Below, piece after piece: positions 16,903 to 26,535 of a stretch of DNA of 64,000 bases (position 1 is its first letter; each line of letters starts with the position of its first letter). Where the stretch lies: the NCBI RefSeq assembly GCF_009797935.1, contig NZ_VOLC01000020.1, positions 58,807-122,806 on the forward strand. The letters run 5' to 3'. The notes under the pieces are model-generated. The model saw nothing but the letters and a program-made list of their open reading frames with translations, did not search any database and had not been told where the DNA came from. Made by a program: the position numbers and the translations under genes. The stretch comes from Lunatibacter salilacus (GTDB lineage Bacteria > Bacteroidota > Bacteroidia > Cytophagales > Cyclobacteriaceae).

Positions 16903-19077
16903 ATGCGTGTTTTTTTTTTAGTTTTCGGTATTTGTATGGGCAGCAATTTCCTGTTTGCCCAAAAAATAAACCATAACTACCAATTGCCAATAAAAAAGTC
17001 TTCGTCAGCGATCATTATTGATGGCATTATGGAGGAACAGGGTTGGTTGGATGCTGCAGTTGCGGAGGACTTCTATATGATTCTTCCGATGGATACCAGT
17101 TTTTCCCAAGTATCCACGGAAGTCCGAATGACTTATGACGATGACAATTTATATTTGTTGGTCATCAATCACCATGCTGTACCAGGCCCTTACTATGTTG
17201 AATCGCTTCGGAGGGACTTTTCCTTTGGAAAAAATGACAATTTCCTGCTCTTTATGGATCCCTTTGACGATCAGACAAATGGATTTAGTTTTGGGGCAAA
17301 TGCCGCCGGGGCACAATGGGATGGGTTAATGTTTGAAGGAGGCAAAGTGGACCTAAGCTGGGATAACAAATGGGTATCTAAAGTTACCAACTACGACGAT
17401 AAATGGATATTTGAAGCAGCCATACCCTTCAAAAGTATACGGTACAAAAAGGGGATAAGGGAATGGGGGATCAATTTTAGTCGGCTTGACCTGAAAACCA
17501 CAGAAAAATCTTCATGGGCACCTGTACCCCGCCAATTCCCCTCCGCGTCGTTGGCTTATACAGGAATCCTGGTTTGGGACAATCCTCCCCCAGAACCAGG
17601 TGCAAACATATCCGTCATTCCCTATGTGATGGGAGGTTCTGTAAACAATTTTGAAGGAGATATGAAGCCATCCTATCAAAACAGAGTTGGTATGGATGCA
17701 AAAATAGCGGTAAGCTCCTCTCTTAATTTGGATTTGACCGTAAATCCCGATTTTTCTCAGGTAGAAGTAGATAGGCAACTGACCAACCTCGACCGGTTTG
17801 AGCTATTTTTCCCAGAGCGCAGACAGTTTTTCCTGGAAAATGGAGACCTTTTTGCCAATTTTGGATATGAGAATATTCGACCCTTCTTTTCGAGGAGGAT
17901 AGGGTTGGATGCACCAATTCAGTTTGGTGCCCGCCTCAGTGGCAAAATCAACAAAGATTGGCGTATTGGTGCCATGAATATGCAAACAGGAGCAGTCGAT
18001 GAAACTGGACTTCCGTCCCAAAACTTCAGCGTGCTCTCGCTTCAGCGACGTGTATCACAGCGATCTAATGTTGCCGCGATTTTTATAAATAAAGCAGCCT
18101 TTGATATCGGATCCCCAACCGAACCGATCGGAACCCAAACAAATCAGTACAACCGTAACCTTGGATTCGAATATAATCTAGCCTCGTCTAACAATATGTG
18201 GACGGGAAAGGCTATGGTTCTAAAGTCCTTCAGTCCGGGAGAAACCGGAAATGGCATGGTCCATGCCGCGAATCTCCGTTATTCCAGTGGGTCATTAACA
18301 GCCGAATGGAGGCATGACTACGTCTCTCCCGATTACACCGCAGAGGTAGGATTTGTGCCGCGGGTAGGGTTTTATAGGGTCAATCCCAGCATGGCTTATC
18401 TCTTTTTCCCAAAAAGTAAAAAGATCCTCAGGCATGGCCCTACGGCAAACGTATCCTTGTTTTACAATATGGACATAGAACAAACGGATAATATTACGAT
18501 GTTGGGATATACAATGAGATTTAGAAGTCAAAGCGATTTGACAGTCTTTGGAGGCTTTAACCGGATACTGCTTCAGGCCCCATTTGACCCGACGAATTTC
18601 AGCGGAAATACATTAGATGCTTTCACGAATCACAATTGGTATAATTACGGAGTAGAGTATACTTCTAAGCCGCAAAGTTTGTTTACTTATTCCATGTCTT
18701 CTCAATATGGGGGGTACTATGCAGATGGTAACAGGTTTAACTTGATGGGTGAGGTTGGGTATCGGTTTCAGCCCTATGTGGGGATAAATATGGCTGCAAA
18801 CTACAACGATATATTACTTCCCGCACCTTGGTTCCGAACAAGTTTTTGGCTGGTAGGACCCAGATTGGATGTGACACTCACCAATACCGTATTTCTGACA
18901 GCCTTTGTCCAATACAACGAACAAATCGACAATATCAACCTCAATACCCGCTTCCAGTGGAGATTTAAGCCAGCTTCGGATTTATTTCTTGTATTTACGG
19001 ACAACTATTTGCCTGCTCCCTTCTATGTAAAAGACCGGTCAATTGCGTTAAAATTCACATACTGGTGGACTATGTAG
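16903..19077 (+). CDS. DUF5916 outer-membrane protein with CBM9-like N-terminal domain
   Basis: The 724-residue product has a signal peptide ending in NFLFAQ. Residues about 28-215 are a CBM9-like beta domain (IIIDGIMEEQGWLDAAVAED, DDDNLYLLVINHHA, GFSFGANAAGAQWD). Residues about 235-724 form the DUF5916 region, opening with NPDFSQVEVDRQLTNLDRFE and FFPERRQFFLENGD, which is diagnostic. Many alternating amphipathic strands follow, as in an outer-membrane barrel, ending in KFTYWWTM with a terminal aromatic pattern. The likely site is the outer membrane. Members are often near peptidase and carbohydrate genes; the function is undefined. Confidence 0.88.
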   Translation: MRVFFLVFGICMGSNFLFAQKINHNYQLPIKKSSSAIIIDGIMEEQGWLDAAVAEDFYMILPMDTSFSQVSTEVRMTYDDDNLYLLVINHHAVPGPYYVESLRRDFSFGKNDNFLLFMDPFDDQTNGFSFGANAAGAQWDGLMFEGGKVDLSWDNKWVSKVTNYDDKWIFEAAIPFKSIRYKKGIREWGINFSRLDLKTTEKSSWAPVPRQFPSASLAYTGILVWDNPPPEPGANISVIPYVMGGSVNNFEGDMKPSYQNRVGMDAKIAVSSSLNLDLTVNPDFSQVEVDRQLTNLDRFELFFPERRQFFLENGDLFANFGYENIRPFFSRRIGLDAPIQFGARLSGKINKDWRIGAMNMQTGAVDETGLPSQNFSVLSLQRRVSQRSNVAAIFINKAAFDIGSPTEPIGTQTNQYNRNLGFEYNLASSNNMWTGKAMVLKSFSPGETGNGMVHAANLRYSSGSLTAEWRHDYVSPDYTAEVGFVPRVGFYRVNPSMAYLFFPKSKKILRHGPTANVSLFYNMDIEQTDNITMLGYTMRFRSQSDLTVFGGFNRILLQAPFDPTNFSGNTLDAFTNHNWYNYGVEYTSKPQSLFTYSMSSQYGGYYADGNRFNLMGEVGYRFQPYVGINMAANYNDILLPAPWFRTSFWLVGPRLDVTLTNTVFLTAFVQYNEQIDNINLNTRFQWRFKPASDLFLVFTDNYLPAPFYVKDRSIALKFTYWWTM

Positions 19078-19085
19078 ATAGATTA

Positions 19086-20030
19086 TTACCAATCCTTTAA
19101 CCCCAATAATTTTTCTCCCAAAGGAGAAAGTTCAGCTCTTTTGTATTTTTCCTTTTCCCAGTTCCTGGGGTCGCCCGGAAAGGCATACCCCTCTGGAGGA
19201 TTTCTTTCCTGCCATGATTTGATCCGCCACTGCCGCAGTTCTTCGTTTTCGGGTTCGGCAGGCATCATGGAAATATACTGGGCCATTCGGACTTTATTCA
19301 CGGAATTGTTTGGCCGTATTCCATGGGGTAGTTTGCTGTTGAAAACTAATAAATCTCCTGCGTTCAATTTTAACTTGCATACGTCAAAACCAGTAATGTC
19401 CGGTTGAAACTTGTTTCGATCTTGAGGTTGAGTTTTTTTCCATTCATCGTATGTTCTGAATAACTCGGGAACACATTGAAATCCACCAACCTCCAAATCT
19501 GTCTGATCGTTTAGTGCTACCAATCCCTGGACGTTTTGGGGGTCGGTATCTGGGTCGTAATCCCAGTGAATAAAGCCTTTAAATTCAAAGTCGGGCCTCG
19601 CCGGTAAATTCAAATTGGCCCTATCTATTGTTACCCATAGTTCTTCGATACCCCAAATGTCGCTGAAAATCTCATGGACTTTAGGAAATTGGCGGATATC
19701 CCACATATACTGGTGGTGGTAAATTTCCACCATACCACTATTCTGTAGCTCCTTCATTTTCATTTCCGCACGGTCTGTCGTATACCAGGTGGATGGATCG
19801 TTGGGGTCTTTTTCCTCAAACTCCCACAACAAATTTGCCATTCGATTTGTGTATTCTCTGGGTACGGCATTATTTATCACTACAAACCCATTGTTTTTCC
19901 AAAAATCCCAATCGTCATCTGTAAGAACTTTTAACGGTCGGCCGTTTGAGCGGTCATTAAGCCTAATTTTACTTGAAGTGGCCGTGGATGGGTTTCCAGG
20001 AATCTCTTTATGATATGTATTTGCTGCCAT
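19086..20030 (-). CDS. Phytanoyl-CoA dioxygenase (PhyH) family Fe(II)/2-oxoglutarate oxygenase
   Basis: The 314-residue protein starts a PhyH domain at WDFWKNNGFVVINNAVPRE. The facial triad is visible: H-W-D in GFIHWDYDPDTDP and the distal His in NSKLPHGIRPNNS, with an Arg two residues on for 2-oxoglutarate. A Q-G-L-V-A-L-N-D segment between them is typical. These enzymes hydroxylate small molecules in the cytoplasm; no signal peptide is present. The stop lies 8 bp from the stop of the DUF5916 gene (convergent). The gene is divergent from the PIG-L/symporter group starting at 20197. The substrate is unknown. Confidence 0.88.
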   Translation of the reverse strand: MAANTYHKEIPGNPSTATSSKIRLNDRSNGRPLKVLTDDDWDFWKNNGFVVINNAVPREYTNRMANLLWEFEEKDPNDPSTWYTTDRAEMKMKELQNSGMVEIYHHQYMWDIRQFPKVHEIFSDIWGIEELWVTIDRANLNLPARPDFEFKGFIHWDYDPDTDPQNVQGLVALNDQTDLEVGGFQCVPELFRTYDEWKKTQPQDRNKFQPDITGFDVCKLKLNAGDLLVFNSKLPHGIRPNNSVNKVRMAQYISMMPAEPENEELRQWRIKSWQERNPPEGYAFPGDPRNWEKEKYKRAELSPLGEKLLGLKDW

Positions 20031-20196
20031 GATCCAGTTATTTTAGATTGCATTTTTGATTACCATGTTAATTTAACCATTTTTGGCAAATAAACCAGAA
20101 AGCCATGTGGTGGGATATCTCGTTATATACCCACTGGAATAAATAAATTTCATCAAACAGAATATTTGTTTTAGTTTGGTCACAAAATAAAAACCA

Positions 20197-22683
20197 ATGG
20201 AGTTAGTAAAAAAACTGATAACCACCTATTACTGTATTTTTGGATTCGCCTTTTTTTCCGGCACCGCCGGGGCTCAGACTTCGTCAGAAATATTCCACGG
20301 CCTGAAAAAATTGAAGGAAACAAAGAGAGTTTTGTATCTGGCAGCCCATCCGGACGATGAAAACACACGTCTGATTGGTTACTTGGCTAATGGTGAGCAT
20401 GCTGAAGTGGCCTATCTTTCACTGACTAGAGGAGATGGTGGGCAGAATTTGATTGGCAAAGAATTAGGTATAGAACTTGGAATGATCCGGACGCAGGAAC
20501 TTATACGGGCCAGGGAGACAGACGGGGGGCGACAGTTTTTCTCAAGAGCGATTGATTTCGGATTCAGTAAGCATCCTGATGAGACGCTAAATAATTGGGA
20601 TAGGGAAAAACTATTGGCTGATGTGGTGTGGATTATCCGAAAATTCCAACCTGATATTATGATCAACCGGTTTAATGATGAGCCTGGTACCACGCATGGT
20701 CATCATACCACCTCAGCAATCCTTTCCCTTGAAGCGTTTGAAAAGGCCGCTGACCCCAGTATCTTTCCTGATCAACTACAATGGGTAGAACCTTGGCAGG
20801 CGAAAAGGGTGTTTTGGAATGCCTACAACTGGGGTGGCCAATATGAACCCAAAGATGGGAAACTTTATCACCGATTTGACGTCGGTGATCTGAATCCATT
20901 GTTGGGTAGGACCTATTCGAAAATTGCCGCTGATAGTAGAACCATGCACAAATCCCAAGGATTTGGCTCCACAGCACAACTGGGTGAAGGCAACGATTAC
21001 ATGGAACTTGTAAAAGGGGAGGCATTTTCAAAAGGTCCATTCGAAGGGGTAGCTGATCGATGGCTAAGCGTTCCGCAAGGTAAGGGCATTGCCCAAGCCA
21101 TAGAATTGGCCATGAAGAACTTCGATTTTAAAAAACCCGAAAATAACGTAAAATCCCTGCTTGAAATCAGAAAAAAACTTCATGGATTGCCTTCGGACCT
21201 TGCCTGGATTAAGGAGAAACAAGAAGGAATAGATCGACTTGTGCTGCAGTCCATGGGTTTTGCTGCCGAATTCATATCTGGAAAGGAATTGTCGTTTCCA
21301 ACAGATGAATCCCGTGCTAAATTAACATTAAATAATTCCAGTTCCAGTCCCATAGAGTTGCAAACCTTTACGGTTTTGGATCAATCTATTTCACTGCAAA
21401 CCTCCTTATTGGAGAATCGGCCGCATACCCAAGAAGTTACGATAAAACTTCCAGGAAATTTCCCCGTTTCCCAACCCTATTGGATGGAACAGCGGCCAGA
21501 GGATAACCTTTTTCAAATTGAGGACCGACTTAAGATTGGAAAGCCTTTTAATGATCCTGCTGTGGTAGGCAAACTGGTTTTTAGCATTCAAGGCCAGAAA
21601 TTTGAAAGAGAGATAGCGTTAAAATACAAATACAACGACCAAGTGGATGGTGAAATAATTCAACCATTTACCGTTGTACCTCAAGCCTCCCTAAGTATAA
21701 ATAAGGAAAACGTTTTTTTGCTAAATGGAGAGTCCGATGAGATTAAAGTAGAAGTTAATTTTCAAAAGGAGCTGCTGGAAGGAGAACTGATTTTCGAGGG
21801 TATTCCGGAATCAGCAGTAGAAATCCTCTCCAGAATAGAAGAAGTGGAAAAAAAGCGAGTGATCTATACGGTACGACTAAGTCCGGCAAATGGTGAGGAA
21901 AAGACTATTATCGGAGTACAGTATACCACATCTGATGGCCAGAAATTTGAAGCGGGACAACGAAGAATTACCTACAAGCACATTCCAAATTTAACATATT
22001 TCCCGCCAGCTGAATTCAACCTAATCCAGCTGAACCTGCAAGTAAGCCCTCAGCGGATTGGCTATATTCCAGGGGCCGGGGATGATGTGCCGGGAGTATT
22101 GGCTAATTTGGGATACTCTGTAACCCTCTTGGATAACGGCAGCCTTACCTTAAGTAAAATGTTGGAATTCCAAACCATTATAGTGGGGATTCGGGCTTTC
22201 AATGTTAACCAAGTTTTGGCAGACGAAATGAGCCAGTTGATGGCTTACGTAGAGGAGGGCGGTAATTTGATTGTTCAATACAACACTTCATCACCTTTAT
22301 TAACACGAAAGCTAGGTCCTTATCCCGTTGAACTATCCCGCAATAGAGTCGCTGTAGAGGACTCTCCCGTAAAGGTCGATTTCACAGCACACCCTGTACT
22401 TTATTCTCCAAACCGAATTGAAATGACCGATTTTGACGGGTGGGTTCAGGAGAGGGGATTATACTTTCCAGGCAATTGGGATGACAATTACACGGCACCA
22501 CTAGAGATGCAGGATCCAAATGAATCACCCACTAAAGGATCTTTGCTTTTGACAAATTACGGCAAGGGAACATTTACCTATTCGGGCATTTCTTGGTTCA
22601 GGTTGTTGCCAGCCGGGGTGCCTGGTGCAATAAAACTTTTCGTAAACTTAATCGAACAAGCCGGTGAAAGAAAAAATGACTAA
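20197..22683 (+). CDS. Secreted PIG-L/LmbE family deacetylase with C-terminal extension
   Basis: The 828-residue protein has a signal peptide ending in GTAGAQ. The PIG-L zinc-hydrolase domain (residues about 40-280) shows the metal motif AAHPDDENTRLIGYL and the later H-x-x-H-type site in PGTTHGHHTTSAIL. SLTRGDGGQNLIGKELG is typical of this subfamily. A beta-rich middle (about 360-600) follows. The last ~200 residues (NLGYSVTLLDNGSL, MAYVEEGGNLIVQYN, SGISWFRLLPAGVPGAIKLF) look like an inactive GATase-like domain. PIG-L enzymes remove N-acetyl groups from sugars. The 3' end overlaps a 32-residue membrane ORF, and the symporter follows, so deacetylation and uptake may be coupled; that is inference. 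Confidence 0.9.
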   Translation: MELVKKLITTYYCIFGFAFFSGTAGAQTSSEIFHGLKKLKETKRVLYLAAHPDDENTRLIGYLANGEHAEVAYLSLTRGDGGQNLIGKELGIELGMIRTQELIRARETDGGRQFFSRAIDFGFSKHPDETLNNWDREKLLADVVWIIRKFQPDIMINRFNDEPGTTHGHHTTSAILSLEAFEKAADPSIFPDQLQWVEPWQAKRVFWNAYNWGGQYEPKDGKLYHRFDVGDLNPLLGRTYSKIAADSRTMHKSQGFGSTAQLGEGNDYMELVKGEAFSKGPFEGVADRWLSVPQGKGIAQAIELAMKNFDFKKPENNVKSLLEIRKKLHGLPSDLAWIKEKQEGIDRLVLQSMGFAAEFISGKELSFPTDESRAKLTLNNSSSSPIELQTFTVLDQSISLQTSLLENRPHTQEVTIKLPGNFPVSQPYWMEQRPEDNLFQIEDRLKIGKPFNDPAVVGKLVFSIQGQKFEREIALKYKYNDQVDGEIIQPFTVVPQASLSINKENVFLLNGESDEIKVEVNFQKELLEGELIFEGIPESAVEILSRIEEVEKKRVIYTVRLSPANGEEKTIIGVQYTTSDGQKFEAGQRRITYKHIPNLTYFPPAEFNLIQLNLQVSPQRIGYIPGAGDDVPGVLANLGYSVTLLDNGSLTLSKMLEFQTIIVGIRAFNVNQVLADEMSQLMAYVEEGGNLIVQYNTSSPLLTRKLGPYPVELSRNRVAVEDSPVKVDFTAHPVLYSPNRIEMTDFDGWVQERGLYFPGNWDDNYTAPLEMQDPNESPTKGSLLLTNYGKGTFTYSGISWFRLLPAGVPGAIKLFVNLIEQAGERKND

Positions 22684-22774
22684 CCGACTTTGGAATAAAA
22701 TTTATTTCCTACAAGTACTTGTACTTGCGATATTGACGGTTCTTTTTTACTTCCTAACTAATGCGTTCTCATGA
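22676..22774 (+). CDS. Tiny single-pass membrane protein between PIG-L gene and symporter
   Basis: ATG at 22676 to TGA at 22772-22774 encodes 32 residues: a short basic head (MTNRLWNK), one hydrophobic helix (IYFLQVLVLAILTVLFYFL) and the end TNAFS. The start codon overlaps the last codons of the PIG-L gene, and its stop overlaps the ATG of the symporter (ATGA). It fills the gap exactly and links the two genes by translational coupling. Positive-inside topology would place the N-terminus in the cytoplasm. Other Na+/solute symporters have small single- or double-pass partner subunits, so it may be a symporter accessory subunit. No homolog is recalled for the sequence itself. Confidence 0.6.
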   Translation: MTNRLWNKIYFLQVLVLAILTVLFYFLTNAFS

Positions 22775-24486
22775 GTGTTTTAGATTGGAGTATACTGTTT
22801 GGGACCTTGACGGTAATTGTGGGATACGGGGTTTACAAAACCTACGGCCCCAAGGACATGGAAAAATACCTGAAGGGAGGTAATGATATGAATTGGTGGA
22901 CCATTGGTCTATCCATAATGGCCACCCAAGCTTCGGCAATTACTTTTCTAAGTACTCCTGGCCAAGCATATTCGGACGGAATGCGCTTTATCCAGTTCTA
23001 CTTTGGACTGCCGGTAGCCATGATTATCCTATCGGTATTTTTTTTACCTATCTATTATAAGCTTAAGGTTTACACTGCCTATGAATTTTTGGAATCCCGT
23101 TTTGACTTGAAAACCAGGACATTGGCAGCTTGTTTATTTCTCATACAACGTGGACTTGCCGCAGGGATCACTATCTACGCTCCAGCGATTATACTTTCGA
23201 CCCTATTGAACTGGAACTTGACATTTACTAATATATTTATTGGTTGTCTGGTGATCATATATACTGCTTCTGGTGGCACTAAAGCTGTTTCCATCACTCA
23301 AAAGCAGCAAATGGCTGTAATGATGGGAGGGATGATATTGGCAGGAATTCTCGTTATTCAACTGCTGCCTGTCACATTTACCGAGGCCCTGCATGTCGCT
23401 GGAAAAATGGATAAGCTCAATATTGTTAACTTTGACTTCGACCTTTCAGATAGATACAATTTTTGGTCAGGAATGACAGGCGCTTTATTCCTTTTCCTTT
23501 CTTACTTTGGCACCGACCAGTCACAGGTACAGCGTTACCTCACCGGCAGTTCTCTCACTCAAAGCAGGATGGGTTTAATGATGAACGGGTTTTTGAAGAT
23601 TCCCATGCAGTTTGTCATTTTGTTCATTGGTGTTATGGTATTCGTTTTTTATCAATTTTTCCAACCTCCTGTTTTTTTCAATCAGGTGCAGGTTGACAAA
23701 TTGAAGCAAACGGAATATTGGGATAAGTACCAAAGTTTGGAAGAGGATTATAAGACAAAGTTTGAATCCAAAAACATTGAGATATACGCCTTGCTGGATG
23801 CGGTCAAAGCCAATGACGAAGAACTCATAGAGACTTCAAAGGAAAGGATAAAGGAGGAATCCAAGGGCCAAGAAGCCATCCGCACCGAAATTAAATCGCT
23901 GATATTGGCCAATGACCCCTTGGGGGAAACAAACGATACGGATTACGTCTTTATGCGTTTTGTGATGGACTATTTGCCAAAAGGAATAATAGGCTTACTA
24001 TTCGCAGTGATATTCTCCGCCGCTATGTCCAGTACCGCATCTGAACTAAACGCTTTGGCTTCGACGACTACCATAGACATCTACAAAAGATCCATGAATA
24101 AGAATGATCTTTCCCGGCATTACATGTATTCATCCAGGTGGTTTACGGTATTATGGGGTGTGTTTGCCATTCTATTTGCCACGTATGCCACCTTATTTGA
24201 AAACTTGATTCAGGCAGTGAACTTATTGGGTTCCTTATTCTATGGCACGATCTTAGGGATTTTTCTAGTAGCGTTTTTTATGAAGTGGGTTCGCGGGCAT
24301 GCCGTCTTTGTGGCAGCTCTGATTACGGAAGCAGTGATTCTTCTTATCCATTTTAACAATGGCGGGCAACTGTTTGGAGTATCAATCAATATCGGATACC
24401 TGTGGTATAACGCCATAGGAAGCTTATTGCTTATGGCAGTGGCTGCAATAATTCAACTCTTTCTAAAAAGACCCCTAAAGGAATAA
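22771..24486 (+). CDS. Sodium:solute symporter (SSS family)
   Basis: The 571-residue integral membrane protein has about 14 helices. The family signatures are the first helices GGNDMNWWTIGLSIMATQAS and FLSTPGQAYSDGMRF, and the later segment SYFGTDQSQVQRYL. Sodium-site residues occur in FSAAMSSTASELNALAST. Residues about 305-390 form a charged cytoplasmic or periplasmic loop inserted between helices (EYWDKYQSLEEDYKTKFESK), longer than in SGLT/NIS-type members. The start overlaps the stop of the 32-residue ORF. It probably imports a sugar, sugar acid or amino-sugar product released by neighbouring hydrolases; the substrate is inferred from context only. Confidence 0.92.
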   Translation: MSVLDWSILFGTLTVIVGYGVYKTYGPKDMEKYLKGGNDMNWWTIGLSIMATQASAITFLSTPGQAYSDGMRFIQFYFGLPVAMIILSVFFLPIYYKLKVYTAYEFLESRFDLKTRTLAACLFLIQRGLAAGITIYAPAIILSTLLNWNLTFTNIFIGCLVIIYTASGGTKAVSITQKQQMAVMMGGMILAGILVIQLLPVTFTEALHVAGKMDKLNIVNFDFDLSDRYNFWSGMTGALFLFLSYFGTDQSQVQRYLTGSSLTQSRMGLMMNGFLKIPMQFVILFIGVMVFVFYQFFQPPVFFNQVQVDKLKQTEYWDKYQSLEEDYKTKFESKNIEIYALLDAVKANDEELIETSKERIKEESKGQEAIRTEIKSLILANDPLGETNDTDYVFMRFVMDYLPKGIIGLLFAVIFSAAMSSTASELNALASTTTIDIYKRSMNKNDLSRHYMYSSRWFTVLWGVFAILFATYATLFENLIQAVNLLGSLFYGTILGIFLVAFFMKWVRGHAVFVAALITEAVILLIHFNNGGQLFGVSINIGYLWYNAIGSLLLMAVAAIIQLFLKRPLKE

Positions 24487-24489
24487 AAA

Positions 24490-24518
24490 AAGGTGGCAAT
24501 TTTTGCAATTGCCACCTT
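24490..24518. terminator. Bidirectional terminator between symporter and DUF2911 gene
   Basis: The stem aaggtggcaa/ttgccacctt has a loop of about 9 bases, with an A run on the left and a T-rich right side. It lies between convergent stops (24486 and 24540) and can serve both strands. Confidence 0.8.
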
Positions 24519-24539
24519 GTCTAAATTTCAAATTACAGC

Positions 24540-25388
24540 TTATTTGAGTGCCTTAATCAATCGTTCATTAAGCCCTACATAATCTAAATTATTTGCTTCT
24601 TTGGCCATTTCCATGGATTTGGTTGCAGACGCTTTAGCTTCTTCCTTCATATTCAGTTTTTGTTCAATCTTCGCTTTCAGGTGAACCGTCCAATATTTGG
24701 GATCTGCTTCTACGGACTTAGTGACCCAATCGAGGGCAAGATTCAAATCCCGGTCTGTATTGAAATAATAAGTTGCGGCCTGAAAATAAATCCCGGGATT
24801 ATCGGGAGTTTTGTCTATTACATGAGCTTGGATTTGATTCATTACAAGGGGGTCCACTTCGCTTTTTATCCGTAGCTGGGTGGAAACCTTTTCCCAATCA
24901 ATAAACAGGGAGGCTCCCGAATCGGTGATGTCCCTGAAACCTATTTCAAGCGTTTCAATCGGTCTTTTTAATTTTTTTGATGTAGCCTTTACACGTAAAA
25001 CATCGTCCGAAGGACTATATCCCACAGCTCCCCAGAGGTCAGTTTTTGACGAAAAAACAATTGTGGAAGCATTCTTTTCAGGAATGCTGTAAAGTGCGTA
25101 TTTTCCAGCCTTGAGAGGCTGGCCTTCGACGGTAACATCGGTGCTGAATTCTATAATGGTGGCAGAATTAGCTCCCGTTCTCCAAACCTGCCCAAAAGGT
25201 ACCAGTTCTCCGAAAATTTTTCTTTCACGAACACTCGGTCTGCTGTATTCGAGTGTTACTTGTGTAAGTCCCACCAGCTGACTGACTTTTGAAGGGGGAC
25301 TTGCTTGAGGCATTTGGATTTGGGCCCTCAGCGGGGAATTAATAAGCATTACTAACGCAAATAGATAAATAAACTGTTTTGTATTCAT
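24540..25388 (-). CDS. DUF2911 domain secreted protein with TPR-like C-terminus
   Basis: The 282-residue product has a signal peptide ending in SPLRAQ. DUF2911 follows (residues about 30-160): TLEYSRPSVRERKIFGEL, PFGQVWRTGANSATIIEFS and KAGKYALYSIPEKN are near-invariant in this Bacteroidota family. The C-terminal ~90 residues are helical and TPR-like (NPGIYFQAATYYFNTDRD, WVTKSVEADPKYWTVHL). It is presumed periplasmic or surface-exposed; the biochemical role of DUF2911 is not known. It is monocistronic, sharing a terminator with the symporter. Confidence 0.9.
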   Translation of the reverse strand: MNTKQFIYLFALVMLINSPLRAQIQMPQASPPSKVSQLVGLTQVTLEYSRPSVRERKIFGELVPFGQVWRTGANSATIIEFSTDVTVEGQPLKAGKYALYSIPEKNASTIVFSSKTDLWGAVGYSPSDDVLRVKATSKKLKRPIETLEIGFRDITDSGASLFIDWEKVSTQLRIKSEVDPLVMNQIQAHVIDKTPDNPGIYFQAATYYFNTDRDLNLALDWVTKSVEADPKYWTVHLKAKIEQKLNMKEEAKASATKSMEMAKEANNLDYVGLNERLIKALK

Positions 25389-25585
25389 AGGAAATTATAA
25401 TTATATTAGGTTTCCGTTATAGTAAGCCATCTAGGTTTTCACATGAAATGAGAATACAATAAACGCATGCAAATGTATGGAGTTTATCGGAGTAACAGGT
25501 AATTCAATAAAATAATAAAAGAAAGTGATACCTAGATTTTTGTAGTTTAAATCTTTTGAAATTTCTTTACGATAAAAATCTTTCA

Positions 25586-26506
25586 ATGAATATAGCCATT
25601 ATTGCTCCCTACAAAGACGTGTCTGATTGGGTAGCAACTTTCCTGCAATTAGATTCCACTTTAACGGTTGAGGTTTTTCCTGATATTCATCAAAATGACA
25701 AAATTGAAGCAGTAGTTTTATGGCAGCATCCCCACGGGATATTGAAGGAATTCCCAAATTTACGGTTAATTTGTTCCATGGGTTCGGGTGTTGACCATAT
25801 TATGGCCGACCCGGATCTTCCCAAAGATATTCCCATTACCCGAATCGTAGATCCCCGCCTTACTTTTAGTATGACGAACTATGTGGTCATGGGGGTACTA
25901 AACTTCCACCGACAATTATTCCGATATTTGGATTACAAAAAAAGGAAAATCTGGGACATGAGTAATCCCGAGATTGATATTCAGGTAGGGGTGATGGGTG
26001 CCGGTCAGTTGGGCGGTGATGTACTGGATAAACTTAAGGGTTTGGGAATTATAGCCTTGGCCTATGGAAATAGTCCAAAAGAAAGCTATCCGCATCCTTA
26101 TTTTTATGGAGATCAATTGGATGAATTTCTCCAACAGGTGAATGTCGTCGTATGTATGTTGCCTTTGACCCCTAAGACGGTTGGTTTTTTAAACTTAACG
26201 CTCTTTGAAAAATTCCAGAAGGGTACCTACCTTATCAACGTGGCTCGTGGCAAACACTTGATAGAGGAGGATTTGATTGACGCTATATCTGCGGGTTATA
26301 TTTCAGGGGCACTTTTGGATGTGTTTCAGGAAGAACCCATGCCGCCGGAACACCCTTTTTGGGAGCATCCATCCATAATGATGACTCCTCATATTGCCTG
26401 CATAACCATGTACCAGGCGGCTGTACCACAAATCTTGTCCAACATACGAAATCTTCTGAACGAAACTTCCCTTCAAAACCAGATTGATCCCACACAGGGC
26501 TATTAA
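25586..26506 (+). CDS. D-2-hydroxyacid dehydrogenase, glyoxylate/hydroxypyruvate reductase A type
   Basis: The ATG at 25586 (MNIAIIAPYKDVSDWV) gives 306 residues; the open frame reaches further to a TTG at 25556. The domain order is that of D-2-hydroxyacid dehydrogenases. The NAD motif is GVMGAGQLGGDVLDKL, the catalytic Arg is in INVARGKHLIEEDL, the Glu in LDVFQEEPMPPEHPFW, and the catalytic His in MMTPHIACITM. This resembles GhrA, which reduces glyoxylate and hydroxypyruvate. The motif M-x-T-P-H-I-A and the short length fit GhrA better than SerA. It is followed 29 bp later by a universal stress protein gene. Confidence 0.88.
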   Translation: MNIAIIAPYKDVSDWVATFLQLDSTLTVEVFPDIHQNDKIEAVVLWQHPHGILKEFPNLRLICSMGSGVDHIMADPDLPKDIPITRIVDPRLTFSMTNYVVMGVLNFHRQLFRYLDYKKRKIWDMSNPEIDIQVGVMGAGQLGGDVLDKLKGLGIIALAYGNSPKESYPHPYFYGDQLDEFLQQVNVVVCMLPLTPKTVGFLNLTLFEKFQKGTYLINVARGKHLIEEDLIDAISAGYISGALLDVFQEEPMPPEHPFWEHPSIMMTPHIACITMYQAAVPQILSNIRNLLNETSLQNQIDPTQGY

Positions 26507-26535
26507 TACACTTGGTTTTAAAACTCTTAACTCCT

